A stretch of DNA of 64,000 nucleotides. Origin: Peromyscus leucopus (lineage: Eukaryota > Chordata > Mammalia > Rodentia > Cricetidae). Where the stretch lies: contig NC_051083.1 in NCBI RefSeq assembly GCF_004664715.2, positions 122,206,971 through 122,270,970 of the forward strand, given 5' to 3'. Below are positions 44,520 to 55,500 of this stretch, piece by piece (the first letter of the stretch is position 1; every line of letters begins with the position of its first letter). The notes beneath the pieces were generated by a model. It was given only the letters and a program-made list of their open reading frames with translations, was not told the origin of the DNA and ran no database searches. Both the position numbers and the translations under genes were made by a program.

Positions 44520-45455
44520 ATTTTTATTTATTTATTATTTTTTTATTTTACAACACCATTCAGTTCCACATAATAGCCACAGATTCCCGTGCTCTCCCAC
44601 CCCCCGCCCCCTCCCCCTCCCCCCAGCCCACTCCCCATTCCCACCTCCTCTAGATCAAGGTCTCCCCCGAGGACCGGGATCGACCTGATAGACTCAGTCC
44701 AGGCAGGTCCAGTCCCCCCCCTCCCAGACCGAGCCAAGCGTCCCTGCATAAGTCCCAGGATTCAAACAGCCAACTCATGCAACAAGCCCAGGACCCGGCA
44801 CCAACGCCCAGCTGCCTCCCAAACAGATCAAGCCAAATGACTGTCTCACCCATTCAGAGGGCCTGACCCAGTTGGGGGCCCCTCAGCCTTTGGTTCATAG
44901 TTCATGTGCTTCCATTCATTTGGTTATTTGTCCCTGTGCTTTATCCAACCTTGGTATCAACAATTCTCGCTCATATAGACCCTCCTCTTTCTCACTAATT
45001 AGACACCCAGCGCTCCACCAGGGACCCAGCCGTGGATGTCTGCATCCACATTCCTCAGGCCTTGGATAGGGTTTATGGCACAACTATTGAGGTGTTTAGC
45101 CATCCCATCACCAGAGTAGGTCAGTCCCGGCCATCTCTCGACCATTGCCAGCAGTCTTTTGCGGGGGTATCATTGTGGATCTCCGTGGGCCTCCCTAGCT
45201 CTCTGCTTCCTCCCCTTCTCATGTGGTCTTTATTTACCATGGTCTCCTATTCCTTGTTCTCCCTCTCTTTTCTTGATCCAGCTAGGATCTCCCGCTCTCT
45301 TTCCCTCTACCCTCGCCCTTCATTGCTCCCACTCATGTCCAGGCTGTTCATGTAGATCTCCTCCATTTCTCCGTGTCTTTCTTGGGGTCCTGTTTTCCAG
45401 GTAGCCTCACTGGTAATGTGATGTGAGTAGCAGTCCAGTCATCCTTGTTCCACAT
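44520..45455 (-). other. L1 3' UTR
   Basis: About 935 bp from the ORF2 stop to the A-rich tail. On the minus strand it contains a polypurine G-rich tract (plus-strand C-rich at 44595-44660), a hallmark of mammalian L1 3' UTRs. Shorter copies of the same UTR occur at 22532-23165 and 57278-57553. Confidence 0.9.
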
Positions 45456-48400
45456 CTAGCATCTTCCTATGAGTGAGTACATACCATATTTGTCTTTCTG
45501 AGTTTGGGTTACCTCACTCAGGATGATTTTTTCTAGATCCATCCATTTGCCTGCAAACCTCATGATGTCATTGTTTTTCTCTGCTGAGTAGTATTCCATT
45601 GTGTATATGTGCCACAATTTATTTATCCATTCTTCAGTTGAAGGGCATCTAGGTTGTTTCCAGGTTTTGGCTATTACAAACAATGATGATATGAACATAG
45701 CTGAGCAAGTGCTCTTGTTGTATGATTGAGCATTTCTTGGGTATATGCCCAGGAGTGGTATAGCTGGATCTTGGGGGAGATTGATTGATTCCCAATTTTC
45801 TAAGAAAGTGCCATATTGATTTCCAAAGTGGTTGTACAAGCTTGCATTCCCACCAGCAGTGGAGGAGAGTTCTCCTAGTTCCACATCCTCTCCAGCATAA
45901 AGTGTCTTCAGTGTTTTTGATCTTAGCCATTCTGACAGGCGTAAGGTGGTATCTCAGAGTTGTTTAGATTTGCATTTCCCTGATGATTAGGGATGTTGAG
46001 CAATTCCTTAAATGTCCTTCAGCCATTTGAGTTTCCTCTGTTGAGAATTCTCTGTTTAGTTCTAAAGCCCATTTCTCAATTGGACTGTTGGTCGTTTTGA
46101 TGTCTAATTTCTTGAGTTCCTTATATATTCTGGATATCAGTCCTCTGTCACATGTGGGGTTGGTGAAGATCTTTTCTTATTCTGTAGGCTGTCGCTTTGC
46201 CTTGTTGACCGTATCCTTTGCTCTACAAAAGCTTCTCAGTTTCAAGAGGTCCCATTGATTGTTTGTTTCTCTCAGTGTCTGTGCTACTGGTGTTATATTT
46301 AGGAAGTGATCTCCTATGCCAATGCGTTCAAGACTACTTCCTACTTTCTCTTCTAGCAGGTTCAGAGTAGCTGGATTTATGTTGAGGTCTTTGATCCACT
46401 TGGACTTAAGTTTTGTGCACAGAGACAGATATGGATCTATTTGCAGTCTTCTACACATTGATATCCAGTTATGCCAGCACCATTTGTTGAAGATGCTTTC
46501 TTTTTTCCATTGTACACTTTTGGCTTCTTTGTCAAAAATTATATGTTCATAGGTGTGGGTTAATGTCAGGTCTTCAATTCAATTCCATTGGTCCACATGT
46601 CGGTTTTTATGCCAATACCAAGCTGTTTTTATTACTGTAGCTCTATAGTAGAGCTTGAAGTCAGGGATTGTGATGCCTCCAGAGGTTGTTTTATTGTACA
46701 GGATTCTTTTGGCTATCCTGGGTTTTTTGTTTTTCCATATGAAGTTGAGTATTATTCTTTCCAGGTCTGTGAAGAATTGTGTTGGTATTTTGATGGGGAT
46801 TGCATTGAATCTGTAGATTGCTTTTGGTAAGATTGCCATTTTTACTATGTTGGTCCTGCCTGTCCATGAGCATGGGAGATCTTTCCATTTTCTGACATCT
46901 TCTTCAATTTCTTTTTTCAGGGACTTAAAGTTCTTGTCATATAGGTTCTTCACTTGCTTGGTTAGTGTTACCCCAAGGTATTTTATGTTATTTGTGGCTA
47001 TTGTAAAGGGTGATGTATCTCTAATTGCCTTCTCAGCTTCTTTGTCCATTGTATATAGGAGGGCTAATGATTTTTTTGAGTTGATCTTGTATCCTGCTGT
47101 GTTGCTGAAGGTGTTTATAAGCTTTATCAATTCCTGGGTGGAATCTTTGGGGTCACTCAAGTATATTATCATGTCATCTGCAAATAGGGAAAGCTTGACT
47201 TCTTCCTTTCCAATTTGTATCCCCTTAATCTCCTTATGTTGTCTTATTGCTCTGGCTAGAACTTCAAGTACTATATTGAATAAGTATGGGGAGAGTGGAC
47301 AGCCTTGCCTCGTTCCTGATTTTAGTGGAATTGCTTTGAGTTTCTCTCCATTTAATTTGATGTTAGCTTTTGGCTTGCTGTAAATTGCCTTTATTATGTT
47401 TAGGTATGTTCCCTGTATTCCTGATTGCTCCAAGACTTTTATCATGAAGGGGTGTTGGATTTTGTCAAATGCCTTTTCTGCATCTAGTGAGATGATCATG
47501 TGGTTTTTTTCTTTGAGTTTGTTTATATGGTGTATTACATTGATGGACTTTCGTATATTGAACCACCCTTGCATCCCTGGGATGAATCCTACTTGATCAT
47601 GGTGGATAATTGTTCTGATGTGTTCTTGGAGTCTGTTTGCCAGTATTTTATTGAGTATTTTTGCATCAATGTTCATGAGGGAGATCGGTCTGTAGTTCTC
47701 TTTCTTTGTTGCATCCTTGTTTGGTTTAGGAATCAGGGTAATTGTAGCCTCATAGAAGGAGTTTGGTAATGTTCCTTCTGTTTCTATTATGTGGAACAAT
47801 TTAGAGAGTATTGGTATTAACTCTTCTTTGAAGATCTGGTAGAATTCTGTGCTGAAACCATCTGGTCCTGGGTTTTTTTTGGTTGGGAGACTTTTAATGA
47901 CTGTTTCTATTTCCTTAGGGTTATTGGACTATTTAAATAGTTTATCTAGTCTTGATTTAACTTAGGTATGTGGTACCTATCCAGAAAAAAGTCCATTTTT
48001 TTTTAGGTTTTCCAGTTTTGTGGAGTAGAGGTTTTTGAAATATGACCTGATAATTCTCTGGATTTCCTCAATGTCTGTTGTTATGTCCCCCTTTTCATTT
48101 CTGATTTTGTTGATTTGGATTCTCTCTCTCTGTCTTTTGGTTAGTTTGGATAAGGGCTTGTCTATCTTGTTGATTTTCTCAAAGAACCAACTCTTTGTTT
48201 CATTAATTTTTTGTATTATTCCCTTAGTTTCTAATTTATTAATTTCACCTCTCACTTTGATAATTTCCTGGCGTCTATTCTTCCTGGGAGACTTTGCTTC
48301 TTCTTGTTCTAGAGCGTTCAGGTGTGTTGTTAAGTCACTAGTGTGGGATTTCTCCAACTTCTTTATGTGGGCATTTAGTGCTATGAATTTCCCTCTTAGC

Positions 48401-49271
48401 ACTGCTTTCATAGTGTCCCATAAGTTTGGGTATGTGGTGTCTTCATTTTCATTGATCTCTAGGAAGTCTTTAATTTCTTTCTTTATTTCTTCCTTAACCC
48501 ATTGGTGATTCAGTTGAGCATTATTCAGTTTCCATGAGATTGTAGGTTTTCTGTAGTTTTTGTTGTTGTTGAAATCTAACTTTAAACCATGGTGGTCTGA
48601 TAGAACACAGGAGGTTATTCTAATTGTTTTGTATCTGTTGAGATTTGCTTTGTGGCCAAGTATGTGGTCGATTTTAGAGAAAGTTCCATGGAGTGCTGAG
48701 AAGAAGGTATATTCTTTCTTGTTAGGATGGAATGTTCTGTAGATATCTATTAGGTCCAATTGGGTCATGACATCAGTTAAGTCCTTTATTTCTCTGTTAA
48801 GTTTTGATTTGGGAGATCTGTCCAGTGGTGAAAGTGGGGTGTTGAGATCTCCCACTATTAATGTATGGGGTTTTATATGTGATTTAAGCTTTAGTAATGT
48901 TTCTTTTACATATGTGGGTGCCCTTGTGTTTGGGGCATAAATGTTCAGAATTGAAACTTCATCTTGGTGGATCTTTCCTGTGATGAGTATGTAATGCCCT
49001 TCTTGATCTCTTTTGACTGATTTTAGTTTGAAGTCTATTTTGTTGATATCAGGATGGCTACCCCCGCTTGTTTCTTAAGACCATTTGATTGGAAAGTCTT
49101 TTCCCAGCCTTTTATTCTTAGGTAGTATCTGTCTTTGAATTTGAGATGTGTTTCTTGTATGCAGCAGAAAGATGGGTCCTGCTTTCGTATCCATTCTGTA
49201 AGTCTATGTCTTTTTATAGGTGAATTAAGTCCATTGATATTAAGGGATATTAATGACCAGTGATTGTTCAT
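45456..49271 (-). pseudogene. L1 ORF2 (endonuclease/reverse transcriptase), broken
   Basis: Remnant of the L1 ORF2 protein, which nicks DNA and reverse-transcribes the L1 RNA at the nick. The start ATG at 49269-49271 opens MNNHWSLISLNINGLNSP, the usual ORF2 N-terminus. An apurinic-endonuclease-like domain follows: QETHLKFKDRYYLR near the start, then [13 protein letters not shown], and a catalytic [10 protein letters not shown] block near 48570. The reverse-transcriptase core lies in the long open stretch 46579-47799, with [14 protein letters not shown] and the catalytic FADD at 47173-47184. A C-terminal Cys-rich piece ([18 protein letters not shown]) is near 45850. Span is about 1,272 codons, close to the rodent norm. 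Breaks: a 1-base deletion near 49047; an extra A plus further stops near 47880-48005; TGA at 46579; TAA at 46177; TAA near 45965; a 4-base GATT expansion near 45785. Confidence 0.95.
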
Positions 49272-49332
49272 CCCTGTTATTTTTGGTGGTAGTGTGTGTG
49301 TACTTCTCTTCTTTGGGTTTACTGTTGTGGCT

Positions 49333-50520
49333 TTATCTATTGCCTGTGTTTTCGAGTGTGTATCTGACTTCCTTCAGTTGGAATTTTCCTTCTAGTGCTT
49401 TCTGTAGGGCTGGGTTTGTGGATAGGTATTGTTTAAATCTGGCTTTGTCTTCGAATGTCTTGTTCCTTCCATCTATGATGATTGAAAGTTTTGCTGGGTA
49501 TATTAGTCTGGGCTGACGTCCATGGTCTCTTAGTGTCTGCATTACATCTGTCCAGGTCCTTCTGGCTTTCAAAGTCTCCATTGAGAAATCGGGTGTTATT
49601 CTGATGGGTTTACCTTTATAGGTCACTTGGCCTTTTTCCTTTGCTGCTCTTAATATTCTTTGTTTATTCTGTACATTTAGTTGTTTAATTATTGTGTGTC
49701 GAGGGGACCTTTTTTGGGGTCTAGTATGTTTGGTGTTCTATAGGCTTCTTGTATCTTCATAGGCATTTCCTTCTTTAAGTTGGGAAAGTTTTCTTCTATA
49801 ATTTTGTTGAATATATTTTCTGTGCCTTTGAGTTGGTATTCTTCACCTTCTATCCCTATTATTCGTAGGTTTGGTCTTTTCATGGTGTCCCAATTTTCTT
49901 GGACATTTTGGTTCATGACTTTGTTGGCTTTAGTGTTTCCTTCGACTGATGAAACTATTTCTTCTACTGTATCTTCAATGCCAGAGATCCTCTCTTCCAT
50001 CTCTTGCATTCTGTTGGTTATACTTGCATCTGAAGTTCCCGATCTTTTACTCAGGTTTTCTATTTCCAGCATTCCCTCTGTTTGTGTCTTGTTTATTTTT
50101 TCATTTTCCCTTTTCAGGTCTTGGACTATTTCCTTTGTTTCATTGCTTTTTCATGATTTTCTTTCAGTACTTTATTGTTTTTTTTTCCAGTACTTTATTG
50201 TTTTCTTTCAGTACTTTATTGTTTTCTTCTAGGACTTTATTGTTTTCTTCCAGGACTTTATTGCCTTCTTGTAGGACTTTATTGTTTTCTTCTAATTTGT
50301 TTGCCCTTTCCTCTAGTTGTTTTCAGCATTCTTCCAATTTTCTTGTCTTTTCCTCTACACAAGCTTCTACCTTCTTCATGATGTTACTCATAAGGCTACT
50401 TTCTTCTGCTTCTTCCAATTTTTGATGTTCAGGTCTAGATGTTGGAGGTGGGCTAGGTTCTGGTGATGCTGTATTGCTCTTCATTTTGTTGTATGTACTT
50501 CTGCCTTGACATCTGCCCAT
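49333..50520 (-). pseudogene. L1 ORF1 (RNA-binding chaperone), broken
   Basis: Remnant of the L1 ORF1 protein, which trimerises through a coiled coil and coats L1 RNA. The likely start is the ATG at 50518-50520 (MGRCQGRSTYNKMKSN). An open frame does extend upstream, but into the 5' UTR. Order: a basic/proline N-terminus, a coiled coil with six 7-residue repeats (NNKVLEE-like), the RRM with RPNLRIIGIEGEE, and a C-terminal domain with ARRTWTDVMQTLRDHGRQP and NKTFEDKARFKQYLS. It ends at 49333, about 60 bp before the ORF2 ATG. Damage: TGA at about 50323, at least one frameshift and stops within or after the heptad repeats (50100-50190), and a 1-base deletion near 49720. Confidence 0.93.
50168..50295 (-). 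repeat. 21-bp tandem array in the ORF1 coiled coil
   Basis: Six units: one of 23 bp (50168-50190) and five of exactly 21 bp. On the plus strand each is GACTTTATTGTTTTCTTCTA-like. On the coding strand a unit encodes one heptad (E-E-N-N-K-V-L). The 2-base gain in the first unit breaks the frame. Confidence 0.92.
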
Positions 50521-50964
50521 CTCCTTGTGGTTCCTTCTTGGTCTTATCAGTGTACTTGGTTCAGAAAGAGATGACAGATTCAGGAAGTCTCTCTCTCTTG
50601 TCCAGATGGGAGTTCTCTTGTCCAAATGGGAACTCCGGGGCAGGATGGAAGCTCTTATCTGGACTGGAAGTCTCTGGTCCAGAAGGGAAGTCGGGAGCAG
50701 GATGGGAGCTGGGGGCCGGTCTCTAAGTCTCAGGAAGTGGCTGGGGTCTCGGGCAGATGGGCATGGGGGCAGGGTGCGGAGATTGCAGGGGCTGCCAGGG
50801 GGCTTGGAAAAGGGGATCCCTCCTGGTGGGGCTAGAAGGGGACCTGCCCAGTGGCCAGAACCTGGGGCCAAGTTGGGCAGGTCTTCCTGGAGTGGCTGGT
50901 GCCCAGGGATGGGGTCCGGGTTGGGTCCAGATACTCACCTCTGGTCCAGAAGGGAAGTCGGGGC
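50521..50964 (-). promoter_or_regulatory. L1 5' UTR (internal promoter region)
   Basis: About 444 bp between the 5' TSD and the ORF1 ATG, the most GC-rich part of the window. Mammalian L1 5' UTRs hold the internal Pol II promoter. CTTCCCTTCTGGACCAGAG occurs at the very 5' end and again about 267 bp further in. Around the inner copy, several degenerate 20-bp units (ACTTCCAGTCCAGATAAGAG, AACTCCCATCTGGACAAGAG) run in tandem at about 50590-50695. Confidence 0.8.
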
Positions 50965-51071
50965 AACTAATGTGAACTTTGAGTGTAAGGGAAGTCACAG
51001 ACTTTAGATGTGGAGCCTGTGTTGTATTATTTTTTCCTTTCTCTCTATGAAGTCAATATACATAGCACAGT

Positions 51072-51587
51072 TGTAAGATGAATCACTAAACGGTCTTATT
51101 AATTAAAAAAAAAAAAGGAGCCAGGTAGTGTAGTAAAATCTGAAAGATCAGAGAAACAGAACAAGCCACAGCCAACTTCACCTTGTCAATTCCTCAGCTG
51201 ATCTTGTTTCCATGAATCCTCAGATTCAAAGTCTCTGAGTCCTCACCCCTGAGGGTCTCAGATGAACTGCTGCTTAAAAACTCTAGTTCCTGGTCCTCAT
51301 GCCTTATATACCTTTCTACTTCCTGCTGTCATTTCCTGGGATTAAAGGTGTGTGTTCTTCCCAAGCAAAGACATGAAATCTCAAGTGCTGGGATTAAAGG
51401 CGTGTGCCACCATGGTTAGCTCTGTTCCCAGTGTGGCCTTGAATTCACAGAGATCCAGATGGATGTCTTAGTTGGTACTAAAGGCGTGTATACCAACACT
51501 GTTTGGCCTCTATGTCTAATCTTGTGGCTGTTCTGTTCTGTGATCCCCAGATAACTTTTATTTGTTATAGCACAAAATATCACTACA
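51072..51587 (-). mobile_element. B1-bearing solo LTR, copy D
   Basis: 516-bp LTR, plus-strand TGTAAGATGAATCAC to ...ATATCACTACA. 6-bp TSD CACAGT at 51066-51071 and TACAGT at 51588-51593, one transition apart. Three B1-head-like 'CCTTTAATCCCAG' segments on the minus strand; the outermost is degraded to CCTTTAGTACCAAC. Confidence 0.85.
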
Positions 51588-51593
51588 TACAGT

Positions 51594-52000
51594 TACATTA
51601 GTTTGTATTCTTAATCACATCACATGTATTTCTGTATACTCTAAATCTAATTGTTGGCATCTAAGCTGTGCCAAGCAAATAAACACACCAGTCAGTAAAC
51701 ATACAGATATTTCATTTCATACCTCTATGCTCCTTCAAATTTTCTTATTCCTACTTACTAATTCACATAGCACTACATCCTATATTTCCACTTCCTATGC
51801 ACCAGCATATCTATTCTCATAGCAAATCTGTCATATGATTCATATCTTCATCCCATTCTTCACTTTATCTATAATGAAGCTAAAATTTTGAGAAGCCCGG
51901 GTGACTCCAGTGGTGACAGATACTACTAGGTATCAAAGCTTGGATATGAGCACAAATCTTTTGTCTATAAGTTTCTCTTAATTGCAAATTCCTTTTTTGT
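51594..52000. other. Unassigned sequence
   Basis: Nothing recognised. Confidence 0.4.
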
Positions 52001-52002
52001 TG

Positions 52003-52138
52003 TTTGTTTGTTTTTGACATAGCCCTGGATGTCCTGGAACTCACTATGTAGACTGGGCTGGCCTTGAACTCACAGAGATTCACCTGCCTCTGCTTCCCAA
52101 GTGCTTGAATTAAAAGGCATGTACCACCACACTCAGCT
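52003..52138 (-). mobile_element. Older B1 SINE
   Basis: 'GGAACTCACTATGTAGACTG', 'GGCCTTGAACTCACAGAGAT', 'GTACCACCACACTCAGC'. It has the ancestral CTATGTAGAC block, not the young GCGCCTTTCC variant. Confidence 0.9.
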
Positions 52139-52200
52139 TAAATTCAAATTCCTACACATCTTTCAAATACTACCTCTTCCATAAACTCCTCACTGACCAT

Positions 52201-52542
52201 TGTGGGGAACCAGCCCCCACTTTTATGACCAGGGTACTCTTGAGTAGGGAGATATAGGAAATATTTAGATAGAAAGAGATACCTAGAGGACAAAAGGAAA
52301 GACAGAAACACAGGATAGCCTCAGGAGGGCCTGGGTCAAAATCCACCAGCCCTTTCTGTCTCTACTAAAGAGCTTTTAAAGGAATGCCAAGGAGTGGAGC
52401 AAAAGACCTCCCCCCAGCACAGCCAAGTGCAGACCATCCCAAACACCTGGTAACCATGCACATGGTCAAGCCATCCCTTTATGCAGGCCTGCTGGGTAAA
52501 GCAAGCTCAGATCTCACTAGGAAGCTTTTGTGGGCTCCCACA
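52201..52542 (-). mobile_element. ERV-like solo LTR, third family
   Basis: 342 bp with TGTGGG / CCCACA inverted ends. On the minus strand TTTAAAAGC (TATA-like) lies mid-element and CATAAAAGTG near the 3' end. The flanks GACCAT (52195-52200) and AATCAT (52543-52548) match at 4 of 6 positions, so the TSD is only suggestive. It resembles rodent ERVK-type LTRs. Confidence 0.65.
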
Positions 52543-52548
52543 AATCAT

Positions 52549-55500
52549 TTAATCTAAAATAAGCTTTCTTTACTCTGATTTTGCTAGCACATTCTCTGCT
52601 CATTAGGTCATTCAGAGAACAAATGAGTTTATATGCTAACTTCCTCCATGAATGCTAAAGAAACATCAGTAAATGGTATAGGAATTACCTTGCTCTTATG
52701 GACCAAACATTTCCATAACATATATTATGGAATCCTAGAATCATAAGTTTCATTTCATGTCAATGCAAGCTATTATTTACAGGTGACTAAACCCAAACAT
52801 ATTAAGTTCAAAGCCATGCCATTAGAAACAGAATCCAAACTGTGGCCTTCATCCATGCTTCCCATCAACACTGTTTGTATTCATGATTTCTTTTCCCTAA
52901 TAAGCTATCAGCAAATTGAAAGCAGGAACCATTTACATATCCCTCAGAATTAACACAGCAATTGAAAAGTAGGTAGAACGTAATTATGATGGCATATAGG
53001 AAAGAGAACATCTGCATTTTTTGATCCAAATGGGCGCCAGAGCTACATCTTTAACACTGGTAAAGGATGCTGCAATTACAGTATATTGCCCTACTTCATT
53101 CCTCAGAGAAAGAGCTTTCATAAATTATGGATGGATACTGCAGAGTTGAAGTTGTAGAAAGGATCACATTTGTAAAAAAAGAAAACATTTTCTATGAGAA
53201 TGATGTTTAATTTCTCATTGTTTTCTCCATTAATTCAAGCCCTAGGAATCACAAATAGCAAATTACCACCCAGTGTAGCTGGAAGCTATGTATTTATTAT
53301 CTTCAAAAACAAGAAAGTCGCTTAAATACAAAAAGAAGCAGAAAATTCCTCTGAGCTACCAAAATACACTAAAGAAATATACACTGTTGGCTCTTTTGTT
53401 TATTCATTGCAGTTACTGAGTGTGCACACTTTCTCTGTGCCAGGAGAAAACCCTTAACTTTTATTTGGGTCATGAGTCAAACAGGAATAGATACCTGATT
53501 TTCATGCCCCACAGCCAATGAAAAGCACCAAACAAAATATAAAAAGCCTTAGTCAGAAGCAGGCTATACTATTCCATTCTACTTCATTTGTCATCCCAGC
53601 CATCATGGGAATTTTTCTTAAATGCCAAAGGATAAACCAAGACAGTGCCAATCTGGATTGTTGCATTTCACATTTGTGAAATGTATTACATATAAATACA
53701 CTGCACACAAGAATTTGCATTCCTTTTTAGCCACAGCCAGTTAATGATCAGAGTGTAATAGCTAATGGAAGAAATATTCATTTCTCTCTCTGTACTTAAA
53801 AGGCAAAATCATTAACTAGGAATAAGTGAAGGCATTTTATTACCATGCAACGCTAATTCCCTTGCTTTAAATTACTCAGCTTCTGAGCAGAACACATGCG
53901 GATTATTCTCACCATCAGAGGGAGGTTCAAAACCAGGAAGCTCACAACTGCTACATTTCAGCAAAAGTGAAGCTTTTCTGCAATGTGACTGAGTGGGTCC
54001 CTTTAGCAAGGCAGTCTAATTTACAAGAATTAAGAAACATCTAATAAGGTAGGAAATTTAGCCAAACAAAAATAGCCAAAGGGAACACTCTCCACTCCAC
54101 TGACTGCCACTGTGCATGGCTCCATGAAGAGGTAAAGGAGAAGCTTGGCAATATCTAAATCCTTCCACTATGACTACACACACCTCTTGTCCTTAAAACC
54201 ATTTGCCCTGATTTTCAAGTGAAAAGACATGCATTTCAACACAGAGAGTGCTTATGCCTCCCTTTCTAAAATGAGACTGAGGACATAAAGACCCTGACTA
54301 TTTCCTCTTAATATTGGCATTGCTATGGGTAAATCTACTGCTTTGGCAGCCCAGGATAATGGCCAGGCAAATAGACCAAGTTCTAGTTGCTTCAGTCCAA
54401 CATGAGTCCAACAGAGACCTGAATAAGGGCTTGTAAAAGAACATACCTCTTAAGATTCTCCAAGGAGAATAACTATCAAACTGGTAGCTGGAATATATAA
54501 TTAACCACCTCAGATCTAAAGAGAAAGGGGCTCTGCAATGAAACATCATTTTTACCAAATCCTTAGCATGTTCTGAGAAGCAAGAACAAGGGAAGGCAGA
54601 GACAACCCAGCAGAAATTCGAGTTCTAATATGTATTTGCTGTATAATAAAAGGGAGTGAAGATGGAATAGCGTCTCTCTTTGCTTCAGTTTCTCTATCTG
54701 AAAATCAAGGGGGAAATTATGAGCTAGAAATTGATAATCTCTCTGGACCCTAATTTTCTAAGCTCTATTAAGCACCTGAAAGATTGAAGTGTATGAATAG
54801 CACTACCTTCCCAAACAAAGGTTGATATGTATTTATATGTTTATGCACCTTAAGAAAATAGAATTGGCTGATTGTTGTAATTAAAATGGGTCAATCTTCC
54901 TCTGTAAATGCACTTCTTCATCTGTTCAATGTCTGCCTATATAACTATACTTAGGGAACAGGAAGCCTTGCTACTTTGAGTTAGCTACAGAACTCCTCTC
55001 AGGGAGATAACTGTTTTTAATTCGGGACAAGAACCATATTTGGTTGTAAAGATGAGTCCCTTGGGCAGTACCTGAATTGTCTTCACTGAAATCAAACATC
55101 ACAGCTAAATTACTTGCCATAAGGAGATTCAAAGGCTGGATCGTTGGAAAGGAATGAGCTGGAGAAGAAAAGAGGAAAGATAGAAAGCATGAGCAAGAGC
55201 CAGGTATCCTGGGATAGCTATATCATGAACATAAAGGACAGTATATCTAAAGAGTAATCCCTAGGCCAACTTTAACTGGACACTTGGTATTTTAATTCCA
55301 AGTGGACAGGAATGTTTTTAGTGTAAGTAGAGCCTAAATATTGCTGAGTAAAAACATTTTATTTATCAGAAATCCTAGTGTTGCTAAACATCCTAAATTT
55401 TTATTTACTAGGTCAAACCATCTTACCATAAATCGAAATGATAAATATTTTCAGACCCTCAAGTTGAGATTGCTCAGCCAGAGTAGTATCAAACCTCCTT

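Larger units (their letters stand above)
44520..50964 (-). mobile_element. Full-length LINE-1, inactive
   Basis: A complete rodent L1 of 6,445 bp: 5' UTR, ORF1, about 60-bp spacer, ORF2, C-rich 3' UTR (reverse complement G-rich), A-rich tail. The perfect 13-bp TSD AACTAATGTGAAC is at 44507-44519 and 50965-50977, which fixes both ends. Both ORFs are broken by nonsense and frameshift changes, so the copy cannot move on its own. A B1-bearing LTR in the same orientation lies about 95 bp upstream of its 5' TSD. Confidence 0.95.

Noticed and set aside
46588..50726. Plus-strand frames of 80-178 codons opposite the L1
   Set aside because: Antisense shadows of L1 ORF1 and ORF2. The minus-strand frames carry the real motifs (FADD, SDHHGL, RRM).
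50525..51007. 160-codon plus-strand frame and the 182-codon minus-strand frame at 50323-50871
   Set aside because: Both exploit the GC-rich L1 5' UTR, where stops are rare. Only the part of the minus frame from 50520 downward is genuine ORF1.
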